A stretch of 64,000 bases of DNA from CAIWMF01 sp964402065 (GTDB lineage: Bacteria > Verrucomicrobiota > Verrucomicrobiia > Chthoniobacterales > UBA6821), in the NCBI GenBank assembly GCA_964402065.1, contig CAYOAN010000002.1, positions 1-64,000 of the forward strand. The letters are read 5' to 3'. This document shows positions 43,004 to 52,800 of this stretch, piece by piece; within the stretch, counting starts at the first letter, position 1; the number at the start of each line of letters is the position of its first letter. A program made the translations under genes and the position numbers. Under the pieces are notes generated by a model, which saw only the letters and a program-made list of their open reading frames with translations, was not told the DNA's origin and made no database searches.

Positions 43004-43993
43004 TTATTTTGGCAAGAGATCAGCAACCATCGCTTTTTCTTCACGCAGTTCTTGAATGGTGAGGTCAATCTTTGATTGAGCAAAGGGACTGATGCTGAGG
43101 CCTTCAATAATAGAGAGTTGTTTTGTGTCGGAACGCGTTGGGAAGGAAGAGATCAAATCACGATCAATTCCATAGCTTCCATCGGAACAGATAGCGACAC
43201 TATGCCAAGTATCAGTAGGAGTGAGTTCGCAAACGGAACGAACCGTTTCAATTGCTGCATTAGCAGCTGAGAGCGCTGAGGAGAGGCCACGGGCGGCAAT
43301 GATAGCAGCACCTCGCTGTTGTACTTGTTTAATAAAATCGGTTTCAAGCCATGGTCGATCTTGAATTATCTCGGGCACTTGACGATCGTTGATTGTAGCG
43401 TGCTCAAAGTCAGGGTAGAGAGTGCTAGAGTGATTTCCCCAGATAGTCATTTTTTTTACATCCCTTGCATGAACACCAGCACGTCCTGCAATCAGGCTGC
43501 GGGCCCGATCTTCATCTAGACGTGTCATTGCGTGCCAACGATCTTTCGGAACGTCAGGAGCATTATTCATAGCAATGAGGCAATTGGTGTTAGCAGGATT
43601 GCCAACAACAAGAACACGAATATCAGAGGCTGCATTCTTACTAATAGCAGCGCCTTGGCCGACAAAAATTTTTCCATTGATTCCGAGAAGCTCTTTTCTC
43701 TCCATACCAGCTTTGCGCGGTACACTTCCAACAAGGAGCGCCCAATTAGCTCCTGCGAAGCCGTGGTTTAAATCAGAGGTTGTCTCAATTGATTCGAGTA
43801 AGGGAAAGGCAGAATCTTGTAATTCCATGACGACACCCTCCAGTGGCTTCATGCCGGACTCAATCTCAATGAGGCGGAGTGCTACTGGCTGATCAGGGCC
43901 AAAGAGTGCACCAGAGGCAATGCGTGGGAGAAGAGAGTAACCGATTTGACCTGCGGCACCAGTAATTGAGACGATAATGGGAGTTTTAGACAT
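43004..43993 (-). CDS. mdh: malate dehydrogenase
   Basis: A TCA-cycle NAD-dependent enzyme, 329 residues, of the cytosolic-type MDH group. The dinucleotide fold is VSITGAAGQIGYSL; LVGSVPRKAGMERKELL, VVGNPANTNCL and the catalytic IWGNHSSTLYPDF follow. The downstream gene (unknown 678-residue protein) may share its transcript. Confidence 0.96.
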   Translation of the reverse strand: MSKTPIIVSITGAAGQIGYSLLPRIASGALFGPDQPVALRLIEIESGMKPLEGVVMELQDSAFPLLESIETTSDLNHGFAGANWALLVGSVPRKAGMERKELLGINGKIFVGQGAAISKNAASDIRVLVVGNPANTNCLIAMNNAPDVPKDRWHAMTRLDEDRARSLIAGRAGVHARDVKKMTIWGNHSSTLYPDFEHATINDRQVPEIIQDRPWLETDFIKQVQQRGAAIIAARGLSSALSAANAAIETVRSVCELTPTDTWHSVAICSDGSYGIDRDLISSFPTRSDTKQLSIIEGLSISPFAQSKIDLTIQELREEKAMVADLLPK

Positions 43994-44130
43994 AAGAATT
44001 TACAAGGATGGAAATGCTTAAAGAAATGGGAAAAATAAAATTAAAATTTTGAGCTCTTTCTAAAAAGAGTTTTAACGATTTTGGTAGCTATCTAAAAAAT
44101 CTCAATCTCAATATTTAAAAAAAGTCTTTT

Positions 44131-44284
44131 TATACCGTCTTCCTTCATTATCTGGACTGTTGGACTTGTTCTTGTTGGCGTTATGCTCACGCGCGTTACC
44201 AAAAAGTAGCGTTAGTTCTTCCGTCTTGTCAGACGCAGAAATCTCTGCGTCCTATAGTTCAACTAACTCGTGAAGATGGTGTTA
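44131..44284. mobile_element. MITE-like element, family 4
   Basis: Left end TATACCGTCTTCCTTCATTA; right end CGTGAAGATGGTGTTA. Shares core blocks with 20629-20792. It lies in the 396-base gap between mdh and the HU gene. The rest of that gap is AT-rich sequence (43994-44130) and the HU terminator. Confidence 0.55.
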
Positions 44285-44334
44285 TTTCTTCTATTGCTTC
44301 CATTTTTGTGAAATCTTTTTTTTCCCAAAAAAAA

Positions 44335-44363
44335 GGAGAAAAGAAGACGAACTTCTTTTCTCC
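44335..44363 (-). terminator. intrinsic terminator of the HU gene
   Basis: Stem GGAGAAAAGAAG (44335-44346) with CTTCTTTTCTCC (44352-44363). Read on the minus strand it is followed by eight T residues. It begins 27 bases after the HU stop codon. A textbook rho-independent terminator. Confidence 0.88.
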
Positions 44364-44389
44364 TCGATAGAGTTAAACTCTAGAAAGCC

Positions 44390-44665
44390 TTATAAAGAAC
44401 CTTTTAAAGCTTTTCCGCACACAAAACGAACGGTCTTGGATGCTTTAATTTTAATTTGCTCACCAGTTTTTGGATTGATACCCAGACGAGCTTTACGATT
44501 AGCAATCTTGAAAGTTCCAAAGCCAATGAGTTGAACATTTTTCTTTTTCTTGATGCCAGTCTTGATGCCATCGATAACAGCATTAACTGCTTTTTCAGCA
44601 GCAGCTTTGCTGACATCTTTTCCGAGAAGTTTTTGTACGGTTACTACGAGTTCTGCTTTATTCAT
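44390..44665 (-). CDS. HU-family DNA-binding protein
   Basis: A 91-residue nucleoid protein with the HU/IHF fold: MNKAELVVTVQKLLGKDVSKAAAEKAVNAV, then the strand IGFGTFKIANRKARLGINPKTGE with the DNA-intercalating NP motif, and a basic end. Single gene with its own terminator, preceded by an AT-rich 181-base region that probably holds its promoter. Confidence 0.96.
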   Translation of the reverse strand: MNKAELVVTVQKLLGKDVSKAAAEKAVNAVIDGIKTGIKKKKNVQLIGFGTFKIANRKARLGINPKTGEQIKIKASKTVRFVCGKALKGSL

Positions 44666-44846
44666 AAAGGTTAGTTGGGTTTGTTAGTTGATGTTGTTCT
44701 TCGAATTCTTAAAAACGAAGCACTATTGAGATCCCAAAAAGTAAGTGATTCGTCAATAAACTTTCTTCTTTTTTTTAAAAAAAATCTTTTGAGGTCCTAG
44801 ATTTTTACTTGCTTTTTTCGTGGTCTCGTCTGAACAGGCAGATGTT

Positions 44847-45413
44847 TTAAGCCTTTGGAACGGTGATGCCGCGTTGCTTCATGTATTTTCCAGCACGATC
44901 AGCATAGCTTGTTTCACATGCTTCTTGTGACTCAAAAAAGATGACTTGAGCGAGCCCTTCATTAGCATAGATCTTGGCAGGAAGGGGGGTGGTGTTAGAA
45001 ATTTCCAACGTAACGTGCCCCTCCCACTCAGGTTCAAACGGTGTTACGTTTACAATAATACCGCAGCGTGCATAAGTCGATTTACCAACACAGATAGTCA
45101 GAACATTGCGAGGAATTTTAAAATATTCAATACTGCGAGCGAGCGCGAAGGAGTTAGGAGGGACGATGCAGATATCTGTTTTGATATCGACAAAAGAGCG
45201 ATCATCAAATTGTTTAGGATCAACAACAGTGTTGAAAACATTTGTAAAAACTTTGAATTCATCGGCCACGCGGAGGTCATAGCCATAACTTGAGAGGCCA
45301 TAGCTGATGAGGGAACCACTTTCATTAGAGCGAACTTGTTGTTCAGTGAACGGTTCGATCATGTTGTGTTCTAATGACATTTTACGAATCCAATAGTCGG
45401 AGCAGATAGACAT
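44847..45413 (-). CDS. dcd: dCTP deaminase
   Basis: Converts dCTP to dUTP for thymidylate supply. The 188 residues match the family. Motifs: SYGLSSYGYDLRVADEF, IVPPNSFALARS, the catalytic region FEPEWEGHVTLEISNTTPLP and the C-terminal DRAGKYMKQRGITVPK. It could be the bifunctional deaminase/dUTPase form; that cannot be settled by eye. Confidence 0.95.
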   Translation of the reverse strand: MSICSDYWIRKMSLEHNMIEPFTEQQVRSNESGSLISYGLSSYGYDLRVADEFKVFTNVFNTVVDPKQFDDRSFVDIKTDICIVPPNSFALARSIEYFKIPRNVLTICVGKSTYARCGIIVNVTPFEPEWEGHVTLEISNTTPLPAKIYANEGLAQVIFFESQEACETSYADRAGKYMKQRGITVPKA

Positions 45414-45508
45414 AAGTTTTTGTGATAGGTCAAGTTAAGTTTTAAAGAGAAGGCGTTGTTGGCTAGTGCGGTATAGGAATTGAATAAATCAAAATTTACT
45501 CAATGGTT

Positions 45509-46066
45509 CTAGTCTTGTGTTGAAGGAGCTGATTCGACAACGTGAATATCAAAGAGAAGATTGTCATAGCCATGAGGATGAAAGTGATCAAGGCTATCGG
45601 TGGTTCGTCGTTCGAAATGAAGTTTTGTTTCGCCTGTTTGAACGGTTTGGAAAACAAAAGTAAATGTCTTAGTCTGAATGTAGGGGTAAGTTGAAGAATC
45701 ACTAGGATTAAGATTTGGCTGAATGTCTTGATTCAAAAAATAATCCCATTTTGTAGAGGAAGAATCAGTAAATTCACGATCAAAATACCATGAGATTATT
45801 GTGACTGACATGGGCCATTCAATCTCAGTTCCATATAAATTAATTTGGATAACACTTCCTAGAGGCACGTTAATGGGGACAAGCGGTTTCTCTGGTTTTG
45901 CAGCTCCTTGCCGCGTAAAGCTACCGTCTTGTTGATAAAGAAAGATAACATTTTTTTGAGAAACTGCGTCTGCTTTGCTTGGATCGGCAATTAATGAAAA
46001 ATGCGAAGCAAAAAAGAAGCCAAAAAGCAAAAGAAGGAACAGAGGTTTTAGAAAAGATGAATGCAT
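45509..46066 (-). CDS. secreted protein, possibly chagasin/I42-like fold
   Basis: 185 residues from ATG 46066 (a start at 46084 adds six residues), with a signal peptide rich in Leu/Phe and cleavage near SLIA. The mature part has VPLGSVIQINLYGTEIEW early and later FTFVFQTVQTGETKLHFERR and an ending beta strand, LLFDIHVVES. This order (a 'GS.I.I.L' strand, then 'F.F….GET.L.F.RR') recalls the chagasin-type cysteine-protease inhibitors, but the NPTTGY motif is not visible. Treat as a secreted beta-rich protein of unknown function. Confidence 0.6.
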   Translation of the reverse strand: MHSSFLKPLFLLLLFGFFFASHFSLIADPSKADAVSQKNVIFLYQQDGSFTRQGAAKPEKPLVPINVPLGSVIQINLYGTEIEWPMSVTIISWYFDREFTDSSSTKWDYFLNQDIQPNLNPSDSSTYPYIQTKTFTFVFQTVQTGETKLHFERRTTDSLDHFHPHGYDNLLFDIHVVESAPSTQD

Positions 46067-46161
46067 AACTGAAAGAGTAATCAAGCTGTTCAGGGTATAT
46101 TAGCTTTTCAGGAAAAGCAAATTTGCTCTCAAAGAAATCACATTTCCTTGTTACAGTGCGT

Positions 46162-46329
46162 GATAGTCCAATGACTTTGCTTTTGCAAAAAAGTGACGTG
46201 ATCTTTTTAGAAACAGGCAACGTTCTCATCCCATCACGTTCTCATTTAGATAGCGCTTGGTCTTCGGTCTTGTCTTAAGAAAAAATTTTCTGCGCTTCTA
46301 ACGGTTCCTTTGCAAGGTAATAAACTATA
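46162..46329. repeat. hybrid MITE-like element: family-1 left half, family-2 right half
   Basis: The left part (GATAGTCCAATGACTTTG, later GACGTGATCTTTTTAGAAAC and AACGTTCTCATCCCA) follows family 1. The right part (GTCTTCGGTCTTGTCTTAAG, then TGCGCTTCTAACGG and a terminus AATAAACTATA) follows family 2. It is the mirror image of the hybrid at 34295-34460. Length 168 bp. No coding capacity. Confidence 0.5.
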
Positions 46330-46358
46330 CACGAGGAAGAGGCGGAGAGTTTTTTATT

Positions 46359-47720
46359 CTAATTTTTTTGTCGACCAGTCGCAATGCGCCGATGCAGTGT
46401 GCGCCTACTGATGCCAAGCTTCTCTGCCGCTAGAGAGCGATTTCCGTTCGACTCTTGAAGGGCTCGTTCGATAAGGCTAGAGGTGATACGTTCCAAGTTA
46501 AGGCCAGTTTCAATTGGCTCTTTAGGAGCAAATGATGTTGGCGTTATTTCTTTGCGAAGGGTGAGGGGAAGGTCGAGAACATGGAGTTCTTTTTGGCGTC
46601 CTAAAACGATGGCATGTTCTACTGCTGTCCGAAGTTCTCTCACATTGCCAGGCCACGAGTATTTAAGAAGCAGATCCATAGCCTCGGAGGAAAAAGGACG
46701 ATAGTTTTTTTGATGTTCTTTAGCCATCTCGACAAGAAAGGATTCCACGAGAAGCGGGATATCTTCTTTTCGTTCGCGGAGTGGTGGCATCACAATTGGA
46801 ACGACCTTGAGACGGAAAAAGAGGTCGTCACGAAAAGTTCCTTCAGCAACCATTTTTTCTAAATTTCGATTAGTTGCTGCAATCAATCGTACATCCGTAG
46901 TTAATGTTTGATTGCCTCCGACGCGCTCAAAGGTACGTTCTCCTAGGACACGCAAAATTTTTACCTGCACACTCGGATCAATTTCACCGATTTCATCTAA
47001 AAATAAGGTTCCTCCGCTCGCCTGCTCAAATCGGCCAATACGGCGTTCAGTAGCACCAGTAAAAGCACCTTTTTCATGACCGAATAATTCGCTTTCAAGC
47101 AGCTGAGGAGAAAGTGCAGCGCAATGGACGGCAACAAAGCGCTCTTTGGAGCGTGGGCTTAGTGTATGAATAGCACGAGCAGCAATTTCTTTTCCTGTGC
47201 CACTTTCTCCTTCAATGAGGACGGTTGCTTTGGAAGGAGCAACTTGGCGAATGGTATCAAAGACAGAAACCATTGCTGCAGAGTTGCCAATCATCTGTTC
47301 TAGGCCATGGTTTTGATTGATCTCCTGTTTGAGCTCAACGTTTTCTTGTTCCGTAGCCTGCTCGCGCAAGGCGCGCCGCACGAGCATCTCAAGCCGTTCA
47401 ATGTTGACTGGCTTTGTAACAAAGTCATAAGCACCTCGTCGCATAGCTTCTACAGCTGTGTCGACTGAGCCATAAGCCGTCATCATGATGCAAATAGGAG
47501 GATTGGGACGCGAAAGAATGTTTTCTAAAAGATCCATGCCGCTTTCTCCTCCTAGTTTGAGATCAGTAATCACTACCTCTGGAGGATCAGCTTCCAAAGC
47601 CGCTAAAGCGCCTTTGATGGTGGCTGCAGTATACACTTCAAAGTAGTCGCTCATGGCTTCTTTCAAACCATCGCGAGTATGTTTTTCATCATCAACGATG
47701 AGGAGGGTTCGTTTCATCAT
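46359..47720 (-). CDS. sigma-54-dependent response regulator (NtrC family)
   Basis: A transcription activator of about 453 residues: a receiver domain at 1-120 with phosphoacceptor Asp in VVITDLKLGG (about 52), an AAA+ domain with Walker A GESGTGKE and the sigma-54 loop GAFTGA (about 215-220), FLDEIGE and RLIAATNRNLE, then a Fis-type helix-turn-helix (NRSLAAEKLGISRRTLHRRI) at the end. The cognate kinase is not adjacent. The start at 47720 overlaps the stop of the upstream epimerase gene (ATGA). Confidence 0.93.
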   Translation of the reverse strand: MMKRTLLIVDDEKHTRDGLKEAMSDYFEVYTAATIKGALAALEADPPEVVITDLKLGGESGMDLLENILSRPNPPICIMMTAYGSVDTAVEAMRRGAYDFVTKPVNIERLEMLVRRALREQATEQENVELKQEINQNHGLEQMIGNSAAMVSVFDTIRQVAPSKATVLIEGESGTGKEIAARAIHTLSPRSKERFVAVHCAALSPQLLESELFGHEKGAFTGATERRIGRFEQASGGTLFLDEIGEIDPSVQVKILRVLGERTFERVGGNQTLTTDVRLIAATNRNLEKMVAEGTFRDDLFFRLKVVPIVMPPLRERKEDIPLLVESFLVEMAKEHQKNYRPFSSEAMDLLLKYSWPGNVRELRTAVEHAIVLGRQKELHVLDLPLTLRKEITPTSFAPKEPIETGLNLERITSSLIERALQESNGNRSLAAEKLGISRRTLHRRIATGRQKN

Positions 47721-48601
47721 GCCATGTTTAAAAGCGATGGTAAGGCTTCGAGATAACTCGGAAACTGAGGCGACCATCCTGCTTTTCGGAGCTTTTTATT
47801 GGAAATCTGTTTGGAAGTCCAGCCGCGTTTACGATTCAAATCTGCAGGGCCATCTGGCGGAAGAGGTTTGCCAAGAGCATCTGCAATCCATTGATAAACT
47901 TCTCGCTGCATGGCAGGCCTGTCATCTGTAACATTATAAATTTCTGAAGAGACTGATAATCTCGTCAGGTGATAGAGGGCTTGAGCTCCATCGACATGAT
48001 GAATTTGATTGATCCAGCGATGGCCTCCATCCTCAAGCTTTGCTTCGTTGTTAAGAAATTTTTTTAAAAGGACCGAACGGCCAGGTCCGTAAATTCCAGA
48101 GAAGCGAGCAACGTTTCCTCCTGCGGTAAGAGCCACGTCTTCTGCCTCAAGGAGCATAAGACTTGTGGCGCGATCAGGCTCTGTTGGAGAAGATTCTGTG
48201 ACTAATTCGCCTGCGGACTGGGCATAGACGGAGGTGCTGCTTACAAAAATAAAGGGCTTATTTTCACGGCCTTTCCCGTAGCCTGTTAAGACATTTTCCA
48301 AGCCATCACGATAAACAGCTGCATAGGCGTCGACGCCTCCTTTTCCTGAGCTAACCGCATAGATCATATGGGAAGCGGCCTGTAGTCTTGGGAAAATTGC
48401 TTCTACAGCTTTTAAGTCTGTAACATCGCACGTGATGGTTTCAAAGTTAGGATGCATTTGACGCAGCTCCTTCTGAGAAGCCTCGGAACGAACAATGCCA
48501 GTGACGTGATACCCTTTTCCCAAAAAAAGTTGAGCTGTGGCCTTCCCAAGAAAGCCACAGCCCACAATGATGATAGAATCCTTAGTGTTAGAACAACTCA
48601 T
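47717..48601 (-). CDS. NAD-dependent epimerase/dehydratase-like (extended SDR)
   Basis: 294 residues. The Rossmann motif is IIIVGCGFLGKATAQLF (GxxGxxG). SSTSVYAQSAGELVTESSP holds the catalytic Ser/Tyr region in a variant form, as in YeeZ-like atypical SDRs. NVARFSGIYGPGRS, INQIHHVDGAQALYHL and YNVTDDRP follow. The substrate is unknown. It lies 15 bases after rpsU and overlaps the regulator gene, so the three form an operon. Confidence 0.82.
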   Translation of the reverse strand: MSCSNTKDSIIIVGCGFLGKATAQLFLGKGYHVTGIVRSEASQKELRQMHPNFETITCDVTDLKAVEAIFPRLQAASHMIYAVSSGKGGVDAYAAVYRDGLENVLTGYGKGRENKPFIFVSSTSVYAQSAGELVTESSPTEPDRATSLMLLEAEDVALTAGGNVARFSGIYGPGRSVLLKKFLNNEAKLEDGGHRWINQIHHVDGAQALYHLTRLSVSSEIYNVTDDRPAMQREVYQWIADALGKPLPPDGPADLNRKRGWTSKQISNKKLRKAGWSPQFPSYLEALPSLLNMA

Positions 48602-48616
48602 AAGGTTTCTAAATTT

Positions 48617-48817
48617 TTAATGAACGTTAAAGCGCTGTTGCTTAGCTTTTGCGCGTTTTGCGTTTGCTTTAGCTTTACGTTTTGTCTTTTGCGTTGGGGT
48701 TTCGAACGCACGGAGACGCCTCACTTCATCAAGAATTCCCTCGGTATCGAGTTTGCTCTTGAGACGTTTGAGTGCTCTATCAATCGGTTCGCCCTTGCGG
48801 ACTATGACTTCTGGCAT
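48617..48817 (-). CDS. rpsU: ribosomal protein bS21
   Basis: A 66-residue, strongly basic small-subunit protein with MPEVIVRKGEPIDRALKRLK and a Lys/Arg/Ala-rich tail. It is one of the few genes here with a clear Shine-Dalgarno-like AGGTG upstream (about 11 bases before the ATG). A hairpin lies in its leader (48846-48877). Confidence 0.95.
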   Translation of the reverse strand: MPEVIVRKGEPIDRALKRLKSKLDTEGILDEVRRLRAFETPTQKTKRKAKANAKRAKAKQQRFNVH

Positions 48818-48845
48818 AAATATTCACCTACTTCCTGGAAATGGT

Positions 48846-48877
48846 CTTTAAATTCAGCTAAGACTGCGAATTTAAAG
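48846..48877 (-). promoter_or_regulatory. inverted repeat in the rpsU leader
   Basis: CTTTAAATTC (48846-48855) and GAATTTAAAG (48868-48877) form a perfect 10-bp stem with a 12-base loop, about 29 bases upstream of the rpsU start. No T-run follows on either strand, so it is not a standard terminator. It may be a leader structure or an operator. Confidence 0.4.
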
Positions 48878-48956
48878 GCAATTTCTGATTTTGATTGGGG
48901 GGAAGAATGATCGGGGAGTAGGGGAAGAAAGTCAAGCTCCTGTGGCTTTTGATATT

Positions 48957-49790
48957 TTATTGAAGTGAGTGGAAAAAAGGATTGTTTCTTTTTTCCTCTC
49001 CCACGGTTGTTAGTGGGCCATGGCCTGGGGCGATGATGGTATCGTCTGAAAGAGAGAGGATGTTTTTTCGAATTGCTTCTAGGGCTGCGTGGTAGCTGCT
49101 TGGAGGGATCCCACCAACAGAGCCTGCAAAAAGAGCATCGCCGACGATAGCGATCAGTGGAGAGATTCCATGAATCACAAAAGTGGTGCCGCCTGGGGAG
49201 TGCCCTGGAGTGGGTCTGGCCTCGATACTGGTTGTGCTATCAAGTTGGTAGTAGTAATGGGGCGGGAAAGGGTGCGTATCAGCAACCAAATCGTGTTGGT
49301 CAATCCAAGCCGTAGCGCCAGTGAGGCGCCTCAACTCTTGTCGTTGAGCAATATGATCGCCGTGACCATGTGTGAGGAAAACGGCTGAGAGTTGAAGGTG
49401 ATGCCGGGTTAATGTTTTTAGCAATGGTGTAAGATCTGCTCCTGTGTCAAAAGCGATCGCTTTTTTATTTTCTTCGCTCCAAACAAGGTAGGAGTTGACC
49501 TGCATGCCGTGATAAGAAGTAGTAAAACGGTTGAAATTTGGGCTAAGCGCTGGAATGTTCTGCTGATGCGGGTGAAGCGCTATCTGAAGAAGCTTTTGTG
49601 GATGGAGGTGCAAGAGAGGAGCAAGGAGCAGTAAGGCTTTTTTATGGAATATTCCTTTTTCAATGAGTGAGAGAAGGGAGGCCTTTTCTAACGGGCTTAG
49701 CTCTTTCAGCGAGGCAATATCAACCTGTTGCCCTCGTATTGCTTTAAGAATGATGTCACGCCAAGTGTCCTCAAAAGCTTCCAGTTTCAT
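48957..49790 (-). CDS. metallo-beta-lactamase-fold hydrolase (glyoxalase II-like)
   Basis: 277 residues. The C-terminal ~200 form the MBL domain with THGHGDHIAQ (HxHxDH), PGHSPGGTTFV, GDALFAGSVGG and the last His in IIAPGHGPLTTVGEE. The N-terminal ~75 residues (Leu/His-rich helices) are not part of the usual fold. The substrate is unknown; glyoxalase-II or thioesterase-like are the common possibilities. It lies 29 bases downstream of the ABCG-type transporter gene. Confidence 0.85.
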   Translation of the reverse strand: MKLEAFEDTWRDIILKAIRGQQVDIASLKELSPLEKASLLSLIEKGIFHKKALLLLAPLLHLHPQKLLQIALHPHQQNIPALSPNFNRFTTSYHGMQVNSYLVWSEENKKAIAFDTGADLTPLLKTLTRHHLQLSAVFLTHGHGDHIAQRQELRRLTGATAWIDQHDLVADTHPFPPHYYYQLDSTTSIEARPTPGHSPGGTTFVIHGISPLIAIVGDALFAGSVGGIPPSSYHAALEAIRKNILSLSDDTIIAPGHGPLTTVGEEKRNNPFFHSLQ

Positions 49791-49819
49791 AATCGTGGTT
49801 TTTATCTACAGGCTGTCTT

Positions 49820-52800
49820 TCAATCCATTCTAATTTTAATTTGCCGTCGCAAGATGAGATAAAGAATCCAGAAGATGCCTCCTGTAGAGAGCAATAAGAT
49901 TCCAATGTTAAAGGCGAGAATATTAAACGTGATGCCCCAGTAATATTTAATAGGACCAAAGAAAACATTCGGATGAATTTTGTCGCGATAATCGGCTTGC
50001 TCCATTTCTGCTTTGGAAACGAGGTCGATGACTTTTTGATTGGTATATAATTGCTCTGCCGTCACGCGAGCAGTTCCATGATTGTCGGTTGACCCAACAA
50101 TGGCATTGCGATCAAGAGGAGCTCCATGAATGACACGATCAATGAGGTGCAAGCGATGATCGAGATCTGGGGAGGTTGGAGCTTCTAGACCACTGAGGAT
50201 TGCCAAGAGTTCTTTGAGATCGTCAAGACGATCTAGTTCTCGGTCAGTAGGATTTTTAATGGCAGCAACTTGATTAATTTGCTGTTGAATTCTTGCTTGT
50301 CGTACAGTCAAAGGATTGAGCTTTGCTTGTGCATAAACTAAAGCTTCATAGGACCAGCGCATCGGCATAAATTCACAAATCAATGGAACTTGAAGGTCAC
50401 TTCGTGGTTCCATCGCAGAATCGGGATGGTGGTGAAACCATTGTTCAATGGAGTAAATGAAATCAAGGTTGCGGTTCATCTCCTCATACTTAATGAGCGC
50501 TCCTCCTAAAATAATTTGAGGAATCAAAACAACGGGAATGATATTCACGGCTGTTTTTCCTTCTGCAACAACAGAGGAAATCAAGAGGCCTAGTGAAATG
50601 CCGCTGAATGCAGTGAGGAACATTGCAAAAAATTCGATGATAAAAAATCCGCGCACGCTCAACATGCTGTTGCCAATCCAAGTGAATAAAAGACACTGGG
50701 CGATAGCAAAAAGTCCCAGTGTAATGGCCTTTGCAAATAAATAATATCCCAAGCGAACATTGAGATTACGTTCACGTAACAGCACAGGACGATCACGGAT
50801 GATGTCATCTACGCTATTGGTAAGTCCTAAAAACATTGCTACGACGAGCGAGAGAAAAAGATAAGTTGGAATATGAAAAGCAGATGCAAAATCATACGTG
50901 CTACTCTCTGAGTAGCGAAGGACAATGCCGATGAGGAAAGCCAAAATAGGAGCCTCAACTAAGGTTGTTAGAAGATTGGCGCGATTGCGTAGTTTGCTGA
51001 TGAAAGAACGCTGAAGAAGAATAAAAAATTGAGCTAATTCTTCACGCCAACGATACTCTTCATGGATGATGGGGAGTGGCGGAGGTGGCGTTTCTAGTGT
51101 GGGAGTTAAGGTGCCTCGAGTTCCCACCGATTCTTGAACATCTTTGATAAGACGATGTGTTTCAAATTTATCACGCCAGTAATCAGGTGAAAAACGACGA
51201 GCGGGAACCAGTTGCCCACGATTGTTTTCTTGATAGATGAGGTCGCCGCTTAAGTCACGTAGAGGTGTTTCTAAAACATCAAATATAAATTCGGGGCGCG
51301 TCGCACCACAAGCTTGGCAGCCGCCTAACTCTTCTCCAAAGAGCTGTTCATGTTCTGCCTCTGCAAAATAGGAAAGCATTTCTGAAGGAGTTCCAAAAAA
51401 AACTAATTTTCCTCCACGGTCGAGAAGAAGTGCTTTTTGGAACATCTGAAAAATTTTAGAAGTCGGTTGATGAATGGTCACCAAGACAATTTTGTTGTGA
51501 GCAATCCCACGAATAATTTCAATAACATGTTCGGAATCTTTGGAAGAAAGACCTGATGTTGGCTCATCAAAAAGGTAGATGTCAGCTGTGCCAATCATGT
51601 CGAGCCCAATGTTCAGGCGCTTTCGCTCGCCTCCGCTCAAAACTTTTTGATGAATGGCTCCTACAACGTGTTTGCGACGTTCATTCAACCCCAGCTCTGC
51701 CAGCTTACTATCGATGCGACGAAGGCGTTCTTGACGCGAGAGATGAGGTGCTCGTAGCGCTGCGGCAAATCCGATATTCTCCTCAATCGTGAGTTGTTCG
51801 TCGAAGGCTTCATACTGAGGGATGTAAGCAAGATATTGGCGAAGAGCTTCGTAATTTGCATAGAGCGAATGGTTGTTAAGGAGCACCTCTCCTTGTACCG
51901 GTTTAAATTCACCTGCAAGGGCCCGAAGCAAGGTGCTTTTTCCGCAGCCGCTGGCTCCCATGACACAAATCATTTCACCTCGCTCCACAGAAAATGTTAA
52001 ATTATCGAGCGCTACATCGCCATTCGGGAAACGACAAATGACATCCCTCATTTCAAGCTTGTGAATGATGTTTCTTTCTTCCTCGATGATACGATCAGTA
52101 AAATTGCAGCGTAAGAGTTGCCCAGGATTAATTCCAATAGTGTCTCCATCGACTAGCGTAGCGCTATTGCGCACTGGAAGCTCATGAACAATAATCGGGC
52201 GATCAGCCTGCAATACCTCAACAATGCCTGTTCGATCTTCGTAATTGCAGATGATTTTGAGTAAGACTTCACCGCCACTTCCGTGAGAAAGGAGGATGTC
52301 ATTTTCTTCCAAGAGCCCAGGATTGTTGGAAACAAGGTACTCAGATTTAGATGCCTTCAAGGGGAAACGACCGCCAAGAGAGCGAACGCGTTTTCGCAGA
52401 TCGTTGAGATTTAATTCTCCACTGTTGCTAAAAAGAATCCGATCGTCGAGGTGCGCTTGCACCGTGGTCCCTTTGCTGAGTGAGATGCCATTGAGGTTAG
52501 CAGAAAGATCTTGCAACGCTTTTACTGTGACCTTAAGGCCGAAAGCAACTTCGAGGCTGCTGTCACGGCTGCGCTCTTTATCTAAGCGAACCTCGCCTTT
52601 ATTGATGGCGACAAAGATACGAGGCAATGTAACATTTTTTTTTGCATTAAAATAAAAGTTGAGATCTTGGCTTGTGATGACCTCTTCTTCTACAAGGATC
52701 CGTTGGCCTGGATAGATGCGACAAAACTCCTGAGGCTTTAGCAGGCGACCCTGCACCATCAGAGCACGATGGCTCTTGTTTTTTAAAATGATGAAATGGT

